This document shows, piece by piece, positions 23,211-35,111 of a stretch of DNA of 64,000 nt. Each line of letters begins with the position of its first letter. The stretch's first letter is position 1. Position numbers and translations under genes: made by a program. This DNA is from Dryococelus australis (lineage: Eukaryota > Arthropoda > Insecta > Phasmatodea > Phasmatidae), in the NCBI GenBank assembly GCA_029891345.1, contig CM057000.1, positions 139,164,663-139,228,662 of the forward strand, written 5' to 3'. Under the pieces are notes generated by a model, which saw only the letters and a program-made list of their open reading frames with translations, was not told the origin of the DNA and did no database searches.

Positions 23211-23576
23211 CTACAAATCTGCTTCCCAACTCGGCGTGTGATTAGCGAGGTAACTGTCGAGATTAGCAAATACCGCCAAGGTGGCCTGATATTTCTGCAC
23301 GCTCACTACTAACATTTCATGTCGGATTGCTCCAAGCCGGTCAAGGGAGGGGGTGGGGGCGGGTATCACAAAGTTCTCAGCAGTAGGAAGGTGCCAACCC
23401 CTATTTAATCTTTGAAAGTGTAGACTCAGGGTTGCGCCCTTTTCTGCGGTTGCATGTCTCGTGACGGTTTGTCTGCATGCTATGTTTAATTGCTTAGTCA
23501 GAATTTCCAATTTACTTTTGCATAACATAGTTTGCACGTACCACTTTCGGAGACATTCACCACGCTCCGAAATCAC
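23211..23576 (-). CDS. Orphan 121-codon ORF
   Basis: One of the longest minus-strand ORFs that is not repeat-derived, in a locally GC-richer patch. It starts MISERGECLRKWYVQTMLC and ends LDSYLANHTPSWEADL. There is no signal peptide, membrane segment or recognised domain, and no splice site of quality. A plus-strand ORF (23461-23652) overlaps it with an acceptor-like ATAACATAG. It could be a transposon scrap or chance. Confidence 0.2.
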   Translation of the reverse strand: MISERGECLRKWYVQTMLCKSKLEILTKQLNIACRQTVTRHATAEKGATLSLHFQRLNRGWHLPTAENFVIPAPTPSLDRLGAIRHEMLVVSVQKYQATLAVFANLDSYLANHTPSWEADL

Positions 23577-23652
23577 TGTAGAGCCTATGTCGTGTATATT
23601 TTCATATGAATACTTTTCTTTGGGAATCCACCCAGGCCGGGCTATTATTTAA

Positions 23653-24956
23653 ATCCCATTTTATATCGCGGTTTATAATTTCATAAATCATTTTAGATGA
23701 AGATTGAATTCGAATATAGAACTTATTCTACCTTCAACATTTGACTGGTTTCTCGCAAAGAAAATTACTAGAACTGTAAACTTGCTAATTGCCTAAATCA
23801 CCGTCAAATTCACATTTAATAGTAATTGGGAGAACATTAGTGTATATTTGGTTTTCCAAAATACCCGAGCTCTTATTTACTAAAATAATATTAAAAGTAA
23901 CATATACCTAATAACATTCCAAAGCAGTGCAAACTGAAATGCTCAGAAGATAAAACTAAGTTTACACAATCTTTATTAAGTGGTTTTGAAGTTAATCGTC
24001 AAATGGTTAAAAAAAAAATTGTCATGAAAGAAATTTAAAAGTGAACGTGTTTTTTTTATAGTTCATCGCAGAGAGAGCGCTGCAAATGAAAAATATTGCA
24101 CTTTATAATATACTTTCTGAAGTAACTTTACTGAAGAGGAACAGATAATTGCTCAGGTACAATGATAGCGTAATATTTTTTATGTACCCTGACACAAGCA
24201 TACTTCATAAAAGCCAGCAGAGCTGCTTATTATACGCAGTTTAAATCGCAGTGGATGTACTATCCATCTATAATCTAAGAATGCGTGTTGAGCATTTTTT
24301 TTTTAATTGCTTCCAATTTTATGAAAATGGTGGTCGGTTAGCTTATCAATTAATGACTTTAATGATAACATGAGATGCTGATAGATGCCTGCAAAATGTG
24401 CATCCTATTTTGGCGAAAAGCAGTATTTTAAGTACGTGTAAGTTTGCACTACATTGTCATTGGACAGCACTGAAAAACAAAGGCCAATGAACGTACACTG
24501 TATTATGGTGTGCCCGAATAATATTGTTACAATTTCTTAAAGTCAGTGGGCTAGACCAGGTTTGTTAAGGGCTAGAGGTATTAATTAAATAAAATAGCCT
24601 ATAATAAACCGAGTTGAGTTTAGAATAATGTATGTTAACGTTTCGGGAGTAGAATGGGTGAACTTGTACCTGAAAATGCCTGAAAATATTTTGTATTAAT
24701 ATAAATTAACATTTATATTTGTTCAAGTAATTAAAATTGAGTTATAAAATACTAGTTTTTTAAATTGTGTCAGAAAATACAACGTGAATAAACTAAACAG
24801 GTATAAAAATTTCGTTTTACGATTTTCAAGGCTATTTTATTCAATTTAATGTACAGAAGTCTATTTATATAAAGCAACAAATGTGTTACAAATTACGAAA
24901 TTCGGAAGGCAGCTAAAATTGAAGATGTAATGATTTATAGACTGGTTCGGACTCAC
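23653..24956. other. Unassigned AT-rich DNA
   Basis: No gene or repeat match found on either strand. Confidence 0.4.
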
Positions 24957-25095
24957 CCAGTCGTTATGAACTGCCGAGTATCAACACAAGCCCGACCAAG
25001 AATTGTCGTCTTGAGAGCAAGTTTCTCGTACTCCCGTGCGTATTGTAAATGAAGCTGTCTCAGAATACTTCTATGGACCCAACACGAGTACGTAC
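24957..25095 (-). CDS. Candidate exon B, minus strand, strong splice sites
   Basis: On the minus strand the block is entered at TTTTGACTTTTCTTTCAG (excellent pyrimidine tract) and leaves at ACTGG/GTGAGT (near-perfect donor). One frame is open throughout, including SILRQLHLQYAREYEKLA and GRACVDTRQFITTG; read on past the donor it stops at once (GGG TGA). Function is not recognised. With exon C upstream the frames agree only if a weaker acceptor at 25071 (CCATAG/AAG) is used. Confidence 0.45.
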
Positions 25096-25210
25096 CTGAA
25101 AGAAAAGTCAAAATGATTGTTAGCAAACATCTCAAAAACAATTTACAAATTCGTTGTTTATAAACATTTATTTTTATTTTAAAACTATATATGCTTATAC
25201 AATTACAAAC

Positions 25211-25353
25211 CTTGCTACAAAGCCTAACTTCAAGAAAATTAACTTTGTCAAGTTAGTGATCCGCCGACTCAGTAGCATACCAAAATCGCAGCTATCCGAC
25301 ATTGCTAGCAATATTAGGTCCAGAGTTACCAACTCGCTCAATTTACTACATTT
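25211..25353 (-). CDS. Candidate exon C, minus strand
   Basis: The minus strand shows ATTTTTTTTATTTTTTCAG, then a phase-0 open frame with CSKLSELVTLDLILLAMSD and LLSRRITNLTKLIFLKLG, then a donor GCAAG/GTTTGT. The leucine spacing is mildly leucine-rich-repeat-like but too short to assign. The plus strand of the same block also has an ORF (25154-25357), so strand choice rests on the splice sites. Confidence 0.35.
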
Positions 25354-25504
25354 CTGAAAAAATAAAAAAAATGCTGGGTGACACAAAGTCCTCGTAAATA
25401 CATTAACCGAACCAAATTTCAAAGACATTTAAACACTCATGACACACAGGCCGATAGAAAAATATAGGGGTGTCAAGAATGCTGGTAGGAATAATTTATC
25501 TGCT

Positions 25505-25676
<172 letters not shown>

Positions 25677-25844
25677 GAGGATTTCTAAAATGCGTGCCAA
25701 AGATCAAACCACGGTATCTATGGGCTTATATAAACAAAATAATTGTGGCAAAAGTTCATAAAATTCATCTGGTACAAGTTGCTCAACTTGAAGATGAACG
25801 GAACTGGGGCGTCATGCGGCTAAGTGAGCGAGTGAGTGAAGAGA

Positions 25845-26078
25845 TTTGGACGGCTCTTAACAGCGAGGTATTGAGAACCGATGAGAGCGATTGAAGTGAA
25901 CATTGGAGTGGCGCTGGAATAAAGGAGTGGGGGATAACGGGTGACCCCCGAGTAAACCCGCCGACCAACGGCTATCGTCCGGCCCGATTCCCACTTGCGA
26001 AAATCCAGTGACCCGGCCGGGGGTTGAACCCTTGCCGGAAGGCGAGCGTGCTAGTCGATCATCCCCCGTGGCCCCATG
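25845..26078 (-). mobile_element. SINE-1 copy, near full length
   Basis: The minus strand begins GGGGCCACGGGGGATGATCG, has the B-box-like GGGTTCAACCCCC, then GTGGGAATCGGGCCGG, and ends CTCAATACCTCGCTGTTAAG then AGCCGTCC. It lies between candidate exons A and C, so if they belong to one gene it is intronic. Confidence 0.9.
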
Positions 26079-26419
26079 CGGCTAAGGTTTAAAGAATTTA
26101 TTACGGGGTAAATTAAAAAATATTAGGATCAAATCCTATTGATTTAAACACAAATTCACCAGAAACATTAAATTATTATTAGCTGTGGTGATAACTGATA
26201 ACGAGTGGTTATTTCATGTATGAGTTGCTATTGTTGGCCTTTATATGTATATATACACACCTAATTAATTTTAATTGTGTCTTAATTATATGTAAATGCT
26301 CTGAACTACATAACTTATAAATATTATTTGATTTTCTAGTCACTATTAGTGACTCAGCTTCAAGAAATATACTAAACCTAATACGTATCTATACATCACT
26401 GTTGTTTGCGAATCACTAC

Positions 26420-26623
26420 CTAAATTTTGGAAACTGAGCAGGTGCAAAGGTCTCGCAAGTAATAGATTCATTTATCATGAAAACTTCAGTTTTCTGGCAA
26501 GTCATATATTTTAAAGAAATTTTACTAAGAGTATCCATATGATATTCAATAGGTCGCTCAACACCGGCACTCTGTTTACTTTTGCTAGTTTGCTGTGACC
26601 TAGTTACAAAGCGAATTCCACTA
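26420..26623 (-). CDS. Candidate exon A, minus strand
   Basis: AATTCTCACGTTTCTCCGCAG is a very good acceptor. The phase-2 frame includes GIRFVTRSQQTSKSKQSAG and TCQKTEVFMINESITCET, and reaches AATTTAG/GTAGTG, a fair donor; without splicing a TAG follows one codon later. No domain is recognised. Its phase does not join directly to exon C, so either an exon is missing between them or they are unrelated. Confidence 0.4.
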
Positions 26624-26670
26624 CTGCGGAGAAACGTGAGAATTATACCGAGTCGTTGAAGCACGTGTTG

Positions 26671-26760
26671 TTGAGGCTCGCGGGTGTCACGCTCGGCAAA
26701 TTTTTTATATCCGCGTTAGGGCCACGTAATAATCACATCTCTGTCCGCGAGCCCACCAAG
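26671..26760. repeat. Short inverted repeat GAGGCTCGCGGG
   Basis: TTGAGGCTCGCGGGTG at the left and TCCGCGAGCCCACCAA at the right are imperfect inverted repeats 84 bp apart end to end. It could be a very small MITE or a decayed end pair. Confidence 0.35.
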
Positions 26761-27104
26761 ACAGGTAAACGCCACTGGTTATGACAGGAAGTATCACAAT
26801 TCCCATGTATTAATATGTGCACTGGATGACCTTTAATATTTTATGGATTATTTGTGCACAAGTAACTTCCGTTTCTCGTAGCGCTATCTCAGCAGTTGTT
26901 TTCTCGGCACGTACGAGATTTCTCGGGACAGTTGTTTGTTATATCGCTCTACGATACTTCTGGTATGTAGAAAATGTGTCGAGAAAGGAGCGAAGAGCAC
27001 AGGTTTCATACAACTTACTGCTGGAGCTTTAGTATAATTTGTTTATTCGGCTAGAATATTTATACTCAAATTGGTCCACGACACATGCTTTTGTAGGCCA
27101 TCCA

Positions 27105-27333
27105 CGATAAATTGTGAACGTTTAAAATCCTTTAATTTGGAATAATAGTATATATATATATATAGTTTTAGCCTTAGACGTTTAATTCAGAGTGCGGTGG
27201 TATAATAAACACACTCTGTTTATTACTTACATTACCATATTTATTTTTGAAAGTCAGTTAAAGGATAAAAATGGCTGAAATAAAAAGTAACTGGTGCCTC
27301 AAAAGTGCTCACTTTACAGTGAACAGCATTTAT
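27105..27333 (-). mobile_element. MITE family A copy, left TIR weak
   Basis: The right end CAAAAGTGCTCACTTTACAG then TGAACAGC is canonical. The interior has AATAAACACACTCTGTTTAT and AAAGTCAGTTAAAGG. The left TIR survives only as ACGATAAATTGTGAACG. Inverted relative to the next copy. Confidence 0.8.
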
Positions 27334-27676
27334 CTCCAGATTTCATGTAGTCAGGGGCGAAAATATTGATGTGATGATTTACTTTTTGCTATGTGACTTA
27401 ATATTGATGTCAGTTTACTATTGAATATTTTCACGCAGTCAGAGTTACTGAGTAGATATATTTATTTTTTATTTATTTCTAGTCTTACTGGTCATCGTGA
27501 ACAATATTTAAATGTTTTAAGGTTGCACACACGAAACAGCAGTTACGCAGTTATGAGTATGAAAGCATATTATAAAAATGAATAAAATTAAGTAATTGAG
27601 TAATAAGACATGCTTTCCTTCACTGTATTGCAGCATAGCTTTGTGCCAATGAAGATAACACACGCACATACACTAT
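27334..27676. other. Unassigned spacer
   Basis: AT-rich spacer between two inverted A MITEs; nothing recognised. Confidence 0.4.
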
Positions 27677-27892
27677 ATAGTCTGTTCACGGTAAAGTGAA
27701 CACTTTTTAAGGCCCTTCCAAAAGGCATTTTTCTCTAATAAATGTATTTTATTGCAGCATCAAACGTTGATTTTTGAAAGTGATGAAATATATACACAGT
27801 GTTTATTAGCCATATTGCAATATTAAAAAGTGACGGAAAGGTAGAAATTAATTGAAAGGAAAAGATGCTCACTCTACCGTGAACAGACTATA
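27677..27892 (+). mobile_element. MITE family A copy, nearly intact
   Basis: TATAGTCTGTTCACGGTAAA at the left and CTACCGTGAACAGACTATA at the right are a near-perfect TIR ending in TA. The interior carries ATATACACAGTGTTTATTAG and AAAAAGTGACGGAAAGG. This copy gives the clearest view of the family: about 215 bp, non-coding, TA target. Confidence 0.93.
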
Positions 27893-29031
27893 CCAATTGC
27901 TACTCTTCGTGATCGGGATATTTCTCACTCCACGCGGCACTCTCATCAATAAAAACTTACTCAACACTCTCGCCGAGGAATCGAGATTGCCCCATCTCCA
28001 TGGTGGCGAGATTTCATTTCTTGCATAACTGCGTTCAAGTTCCTTCCGAAAATTGAATTGGATCGATTAGATAATATTTCATGGCGCTTCCAAAGCTCGT
28101 CTTTCCCCCCTTATTGGAACTGAAGTGGGAAAGTACTCTAGCATGTGCCGAAATAAGATGGACATAATTTTTTCGTAAGTAAATGTATGCTATTACCATC
28201 CAATGAAATTTCCTAAGGTAATTGTCCTAGAAATCTTACAAAAAATTACTTTAATCAAGGACAATACATATGCTGAAGATGCCTAAATAAAACCCATATG
28301 TCGATTTATCCAGTATGGTAATAATCTAAATACATAGTTCTTATTTGTAAGGAAATTTCCTATGTTTTTACTATGACGTTTGAAACCAGGTGTGATTATT
28401 TTCTGAATCATGTGAGGGATGTAAACTTAATACTTAATATTCTCTGAAGGAAAACAGTAAAGTAAGAGATTTATTAAAAAAATTTTAATTCAATTTTGAA
28501 AGTCTAAAATAGGGAATTATTGCACCATATTACTGTCCGAAAGACTAATGATTGAGCTGCCCTCAATCAACGCGGCTGAGCAATCAGCTAATCCTAATTT
28601 TTATGCATAATTTTTTATTATTTTCTTCTACCTAAATAAGGGAATCAGTGGAACCAACGGTAAATAAACTCAGGTCGTGGACAACGTGAAACTATACCCA
28701 CGCAACAAATTTTAAGATCGGTTTTGTAGCTTGGTTCGAGTGGAGAGTTCGTACGACTGGAAATAAGAAAGTAGAAGAAGTGAAGAAAGAAATAATCTTG
28801 GTTTCTTCCCCCTTCAATTATTTCCTCTCACGCTTTCCTCAAAATAACCACTCGATACATTTCCTTCCCATCGCGGTCCTCCAACAAGCTATCTATTTCG
28901 CATTTCACGTTTTCACGGAGTTTTTTTTTTATTCATTCGGTGGAGCTTCCAAGACGAAGAAGATTCTTTGCTAAGTACCAGTTGGAAACAGAAACGGATT
29001 CATTTCCCGTAAACTACGTTGCATTTTTTTC

Positions 29032-29034
<3 letters not shown>
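27893..29034. other. Unassigned AT-rich DNA
   Basis: No splice-supported ORF or recognised repeat. A pyrimidine-rich patch lies at 28790-28960. Confidence 0.4.
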
Positions 29035-29062
<28 letters not shown>

Positions 29063-29146
29063 CCCCCAAGGAATAGTTTGGCGACTACAGTTCAAACGCA
29101 CTTGATGCAAACACAGCTAATAAAAAAAAAAAAAAAAAAAAAAAAA
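29035..29146. repeat. Inverted T28 / A25 homopolymer pair
   Basis: A run of 28 T (29035-29062), a 59-bp spacer and a run of 25 A (29122-29146) can pair as a stem. It is a longer version of the arrangement at 105-166. Confidence 0.85.
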
Positions 29147-29930
29147 CGTTTCGCATATTTGAAAATTATGATAGATGTATCTCTTTATTTAAAAGTTATT
29201 TAATTTAATTTTAATATTTAATCATATTCGTTTTTCTATTGCGACTGGATTAATAATATAGCCTTGGAAAGGAAAAATTATAGTAATCGCTGTATGTTTA
29301 TTCCAATTCCAAATGAATGAAAAGGTTCACTTTTCACTTACAACCGAAATGATAATAAAATAAGGAAGTGTAGTATTTCTTTCTAACTTATAATTCTGAA
29401 CATATTTCTAGTGACAGATTATATTAAATAAAAAAATACAAATTACCGAACAGCATTTAAATTATGAAGCATGTACTGCCAATAACTCAGCTAAATTTCG
29501 TTCGTAAAAATCGCTATATTGAAGCTCGGTTATAATATTATTGCTTATAGCTGTAAATATAAATATCTTGTTGTAAGCACAGGAAACCTCATTATAAAAT
29601 ATAAAATAAAACTTGGACAATGTACCAAAACAAAATATTAACAGCCAGTGTTGCAAGAAGGTTTTTCTCAATAAATATTCTAACAACAAAGGAAAATAAT
29701 TTCGTAGAAGAAGTATAATCGGTTATCACATATAGAAACCACATACGAATAATAAAAAAAGTAAACAACTCACAGAAAATAAAAATAATATCTAAAAATG
29801 TCGAAAAAAAAAATAATACGATCGGATAAAGGAAGACTACACAGATGAACACGCCGTTTAGTAAAGATTTATACACAGATCACACAAAGAAGACAATTCA
29901 GACGATATAACTTACCTATACACAGACTGT
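29147..29930. other. Unassigned AT-rich DNA
   Basis: No feature. A GATTTATACACAGAT motif near 29866 anticipates the tandem repeat that follows. Confidence 0.4.
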
Positions 29931-30158
29931 ACGACGAGAACATCAAAGACATGGTGGCTACAACAGATTTATACACAGATGACGTGAGGAAAACAAAGAC
30001 GAACAGATGTGCTGGAACAGGTAAATTCACAGACGTCACGACGAGAACATCAAAGACGTGGTGGCTACAACAGATTTATACACAGATGACGTGAGGAAAA
30101 CAAAGACGAACAGATGTGCTGGAACAGGTAAATTCACAGACGTCACGACGAGAACAAC
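29931..30158. repeat. 107-bp tandem duplication
   Basis: ACGACGAGAACATCAAAGAC recurs at 29931 and 30038, and its first part again at 30145, a 107-bp period with a single obvious substitution (ACATGG against ACGTGG). The unit includes TTTATACACAGATGACGTGA. Confidence 0.95.
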
Positions 30159-30749
30159 ACAGGACGTTTCAGGAAGTGGAATCTGTACCCATCCTCGGGC
30201 ACGCACTCAGTCTCAGGAAATCCTATTGTTACGATGTCGTGGGCGGGTCTTAGTTCGACGGCCAGGATGAACACGCCGTCACACTAGAACAGAACTCAGG
30301 ACAGCCAGTGGCCGCGATCTGGGTTAGCGTTCAGCGACGCCGATATGAGGGCGATAGAGTGGCGGAAGGCGTCTGTCTCCATGTGACGCCGATCGAAATG
30401 GACGTCCTAAGAAGCCTGCTGTGCCGACCGCGCCGTAACGCACAATAATTCAACAGCCCCCGCGTACTTCTCAAGGTGGGACAAACACAGTATAATAACG
30501 TAGCTCTGAATAAGGTAGTTAATGTAAAGTAGTTACAATGACAATGTTCCCCTGACCTTTTAGTATTTTGTGTAACGTCATGATGGCCTATGTTCTCGCA
30601 GTTGTACCAGGTCAAAATTCACGAGAATCCATGATTAGCAGATGTGTAAAAATACCCGTAGTTGTTGGGATGTCTCAAAGGAGAGGCGTTGCATCTTGTA
30701 AAAAAAACTCCCTACTAGAACCAAAAACTATCCTGTAGCGTGGAAATTG
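30159..30749. other. GC-richer segment upstream of the BEL remnant
   Basis: 30170-30490 is noticeably GC-rich with GACGCCGAT and CGCCGTAACG motifs. A minus-strand ORF (30331-30615) has no domain. It could be the 5' leader or LTR of the BEL element, but I find no matching copy downstream. Confidence 0.35.
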
Positions 30750-31209
30750 TAGACATATCGTTACCAGAATGTAAGAGCACTCATTACAATCTGTGTAAAC
30801 AGTATCCTTGATCTTCATCCTTTCAACTCTGTAAATCACCACGCAATCACACTTTTATTTAATACCTTTAATGATAATGCTCGGGAATTGGAGGCAGTAT
30901 ATTACAATTTAACCGAAAAAAAAAATCCAGTTTTAATAGCAATTTTTATGGCGAAATTGGACTTAGGACTAAGCACCAAGTTCGACAACTCATATAATGC
31001 AAGTGCTGACACATTACCTAATGTCACATAGCTAATTGATTTCTTACAATTAAGATGAACCAACATGGGTTGTTGCATGGATGTTGGACTAAAGATTAGT
31101 GGTGTTGGTAGCAGTAACAGCACTCGAAGTCCTCACAAAGGTACATTTCGAGACATGTCAAATAATGTCACTCAAACAATCGAAATCAGTGTTTGTTTTC
31201 AACTCAGAA

Positions 31210-31385
31210 CCTAAGTCGACCAGAACCTGTGTCATTTGTCAACAAACCACTTATTCTTATTACATGATAAGCAAAAGATTGTTCGCAATACGAAATTGTG
31301 TTTCAACTGCCTGGGAACAGCCCATGCAGTAGTATCTTGCACATCATCTCAGACTTGTTTTTGATGCAAACAGAAGCATCATACT
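31210..31385 (+). pseudogene. Gag zinc-knuckle region of the BEL remnant
   Basis: A CVICQQ block is followed, after a frame change, by LCFNCLGTAHAV and a SCTSSQTC block, then an in-frame stop and C-x-x-K-x-K-H-H-T. BEL/Pao gag proteins carry this series of CCHC-like knuckles. At least one stop codon lies within it. Confidence 0.85.
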
Positions 31386-31459
31386 CTTCTCCGCCCGTGA
31401 TTGTACCTCAATTCTGTTTTCTACAGTTCTCATCAAAGTTTATGGTATTGGCAATCGAC

Positions 31460-31810
31460 CTCACGGCCTGGATAGTGCAGCCCACGCATCTTTCAATTCC
31501 AAAGTCTCTGCAAGGTTGCTTTCATTTCCAGTGCATATGACTGGGGAAAAGGTTTTTGGGCTGTCCCAAGGTGCTGTTAAGTTGAAAAGAGCAAACGACT
31601 GCAAAATACAGTTATCGTTGGAACCTAAGTGTGTTTGTACTGAGTATCTCTTTATAGTGCATAAAATCAATAGTAATTTTCCACTGAAAAAAGTGGATCC
31701 CTCGGTTTGCATACAGCAGGGTGTCCTCTCATTAGCAGACCATCATTTTGACAAGCCTGTCCATGTCTGTATATTGTTAGGTGCTGATGTTTGCGCACAT
31801 GTCTGCTGAG
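31460..31810 (+). pseudogene. Protease-like site and linker of the BEL remnant
   Basis: At 31468 the plus strand encodes LDSA where an aspartic protease would have DSG or DTG, so the catalytic motif is altered. Near 31768-31800 ILLGADV matches the conserved block that precedes reverse transcriptase in BEL elements. Confidence 0.75.
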
Positions 31811-32219
31811 TTCAAGTTTTGAACTTGGTGAACACAGGCCTGTTGTATTGGAATCAAAATATCGATGGACTTTGTAGGAAGAGTAACCTGAGTCCTGTGT
31901 GAATGCTGCTAAGGGGTAGATAGAAGAATCCCCTCATGTCACTGTAAAGTAACCCGGTGTTGACTTTTGTGAAACACACTTCATTGCTACTCACACTCGA
32001 GACGAGTCAGGAAGGTAAAAGGTTTGCCTTACATTCAGACCTCAGGTGTTGACTCATGGAAATTCCCATGTAATTGCTGAACATAGATTTCATGCTTTAG
32101 AAAGGAAGTTTGCCTCTCAATCTGACACAAAACAACTGTAGTACATATAATGTATGCATAATTATGCCAAGACAGGTTAAATGTAACAGTATCTTCCCCC
32201 AACTCTACAAGCAGATGGT

Positions 32220-32800
32220 ACAGACTCGCCCCATTTTTTTCCGTCCTCCCCATGGTGTGTGCAAAATGTCAAGTTTAACCACTAAGTTGAGGGTGGTTTT
32301 GGATGGTAGTACAAAAACCTCGAACAGTATGTCACTCAATCACGTTTGGTACTGGGCCCCAAACTCCAAAATTATATTTGTAATGTTATTTTTAGATTCA
32401 AGCTTTACACTGTTATCTTCTAGGGTGACATTAAGCAGATGTACTGCCAAATTCTAATTAATGAGAATGAGGGGCATTTCCAATTGATCTCTGGCAGGCA
32501 GAACCATCTCTTCCTCTGTCAGTTTTCCAACTGAACACTGTTACGTATGGATTGTCACAACCCCCATTCTTTGCTATCCATAACATAGAGCAGATGTCCT
32601 CAGAAGAACGTATCCAATTTCCATTGCCACGGGTGCTCTCACAACCACATTTTTGTGGATGATATTGTACAGATGCAAAAAACTGTCAAGGATGCCCAGT
32701 CATTGAAAAATAAGTTGATTGAGCTGTTACGTCGGGGTGGTTTTGAGCTTAGAAAGGGGTTGAGCAATCTCCCCCAGATTTTCGAAGAAGGGAAATAACT
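32220..32800 (+). pseudogene. Reverse transcriptase region of the BEL remnant
   Basis: The block PHGVCKMSSLTTKLRVVLDG (32247 on) and KTSNSMSLN correspond to BEL-family RT motifs. The catalytic FVDD box is still readable at 32652-32663, followed by LLRRGGFELRKGLSN. Frames change several times and a TAA follows near 32796, so the domain is dead. Confidence 0.92.
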
Positions 32801-33154
32801 CGCAGTGAAAACCCTAAAATGCTTGATTTCTCCTCTGGGCTCATTGTTAACATAATTGGTGTTCAGTAGAACCCAGACAAGGATGTTTTCTCGTACTATA
32901 TATGTGTTAATAGCGCCATTCTTACTAAATGTTTTCTTCTGTAGCAAGAGACACAGATCTGCTACCCAATAGGTTGGTTGTCACCAGTTATAGTATGGAC
33001 CAATATATTGATGCAGTTGCTGTGGACTGAAGGGATAGGTTGTGATGAACCCTTGCCATCACCCACCAAGGAAAAGCAGGATCTGTTAATTAACAGGTTA
33101 GGCAAACTGGAAGCAATCAGTATTACTTCTTCATGTGTCCTTATGTGAACACTG

Positions 33155-33561
33155 TGGTAATCGATGGTTTTTCGGACAGTTCTGAGAGTGCATATGCAGC
33201 TTATGTTTACTTGGGGAGCATAGATACTCGCGTGTGTGTGTGTGCATTTGCAATGTCTAAGTAACGAGCAGCACCACTGAAACAATTGTTTCTCTCTCGA
33301 CAGGAGCTTTGTGATGCCCAGCTGCTTGCAAAATTAATTCACTACTGCCATACTTTCCTGACCCAGTACTTGACTGTCACTGTCATCCATGCTTGGACTG
33401 ACACGAGTGTTCCTCTTGGCTGGATTAAAACCCTGGTTAATCCCAAAGTTTGGAAACATGTAAGTTCCAAGGACAATCCATCCGATTGTGCCACTCGGGC
33501 CATGCTCCCCCATCATTTCTTCTGCAAGGCCTTTAGGTCAGAACCGTCAGTGGCTAGTTAA
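33155..33561 (+). pseudogene. RNase H region of the BEL remnant
   Basis: GFSDSSESAYAAYVYLG (33162 on) matches the first Asp motif of BEL RNase H. After a frame change SRQELCDAQLLAKLIHY, HAWTDTSVPLGWI and WKHVSSKDNPSDCATRA follow, with the conserved Asp residues of the family. A TAG ends the frame at 33561. Confidence 0.9.
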
Positions 33562-33732
33562 TCCATTTGACACATGACCAGTATCTACTCTAAACCAATC
33601 CACAGATAGTCTATCAGAGCTGAAATCAACACATGTTATTCTATTAAATACACACGAAGCTCCAAAAGAGTTGCCTATCTTGCAACACATTTCATCGTGG
33701 CCCAAACTTGTTCGCATCATGGCATATAAAAT

Positions 33733-34443
33733 GTGTTCCGCCAAGCGTATTTGAAACATGCCTGTATTAGTATAGCCCTGACCTCTGTGGAACGGAAGCA
33801 TGCTGTTTTTCTTGTGCTACTCAAGGGAGGAAAACCTTATTCTACATACTTACAGTACTTAGCTCCTTTTTTGGATAATCATGATGTGCTCAGGGTGGGC
33901 GATCGATTATCAAATTCCAAAACTTGACTTTCTGTAAAAATCTCGTCATACTACCCAAAGACCATTGAGCTGTTGGAGTTTTAGTAGACCACTACCATGT
34001 GAAATGCCACATGCTGCACCTCAACTCCTGCAGTCTCTCTTGTAACAGAAATTCTGGATTTTTTGTCTCTTTCGTTGGTCCAGCACAGTGTATTCAAGTG
34101 CGTGAGTTGTTTCCATTGTCTACCATTGAACAATGCACCACTGATGGGAAATCTCCCTTGTGAGCATGTCGCACCTGCTGGGGCCTATGAGAGGAGTGTA
34201 GTTGACTATGCAGTACCCATTATCATATGGCTCAACAGATATTCTGTGATGCTACCCCGAATATATACTCAAATATTTTCTGTTTGTTTATTCACCAAGG
34301 CCATCCACATATATGTTGTTACTGACCAAACGTCTGATAGTTTCATCGCCCCCCTCACTCGTTTTGTCTCACAGAGGTTTGTGAACCAGTCTCTTTTGTC
34401 ACTGTGGGACGAACTTTGTGTGGGATACAAGGCAGTTACATAG
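33733..34443 (+). pseudogene. Integrase region of the BEL remnant
   Basis: LRVGDRLSNS (33889 on) is the BEL hallmark before the integrase zinc region. An N-terminal HHCC zone with frame shifts follows, then a PLMGNLP block, VVDYAVPI with the first catalytic Asp, and TKAIHIYVV plus LTRFVSQRF of the core. A TAG interrupts after KAVT at 34441-34443. Confidence 0.9.
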
Positions 34444-34889
34444 CTCTTTCAGGCAGCTGCGGAAGTCTCCAACCTTGCAAAACTTGGCCTTATCCCACTA
34501 AATAAATTTCCATTGTATCCCTCTTGCAAGTCCTCATCAGGGAGCGTTGTGGGAAGCAGCCTTAAAGTCAGAAAAGTATCACCTCAGGAGAGTTATTGGT
34601 AACCAGATACTGCTCTTAGAAAACTAATGACCCTGAGTACTCGAGTTGAGTCTGTCCTGATTTCCAGGCCTCTCACTCCAATGTCGTCTGACCCATGTGA
34701 TCTTGTTGTACTTATGCCTGGACACTTCCTGATTGGTAGGTCCCTTGTTGCTGTCCTAGAATCATGTGTAGAGGAGCAAAGTACCCTCTGTCTGACCAGA
34801 AAATGAAAAATGGCGCGTTCTCTGGCCAAATAGTTCTGGAAAAGATAGCACAGTGAATGTCTGCAACTGCTGTAACCTCGTGGGAAGTG

Positions 34890-35090
34890 CCAAACTCCAC
34901 AACCAGAACTCAATGTGGGAGACCTGGTACTAGTGGGTGAATACAATGTACCACCCCTGTGCTGGTGTTTAGCCAGAGTAACCAGACTGCATCCAGGGGC
35001 TGATGGAGTTGCCAGAGTGGCAGAAGTAAGCACGGGATAGGAGCAGTTAAGTCGGCCTGTCCACAAACTGTATCGTTTCCCAGTGCATTG
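34890..35090 (+). pseudogene. Integrase C-terminal tail of the BEL remnant
   Basis: GDLVLVGEYNVPPLCW, RLHPGADGVARVAEV and RPVHKLYRFPV match the conserved end of BEL polyproteins, with a stop inside and the natural end at about 35089. This shows that the element is near full length at its 3' coding end. Confidence 0.85.
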
Positions 35091-35111
35091 ACGTTCAGTG
35101 TGTGTTTTATT

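Larger units (their letters stand above)
30750..35090 (+). pseudogene. BEL/Pao LTR retrotransposon gag-pol remnant
   Basis: In order along the plus strand, but scattered over all three frames with stops and frameshifts: a gag-like stretch, gag zinc knuckles, a protease-like LDSA site, an LLGADV block, reverse transcriptase with FVDD, RNase H, integrase zinc region, integrase core and the BEL-type integrase C-terminus. This order is that of BEL/Pao elements. No frame is open beyond about 130 codons, so no functional protein can be made. LTRs were not found. The 71-bp tandem array follows immediately. Confidence 0.92.
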
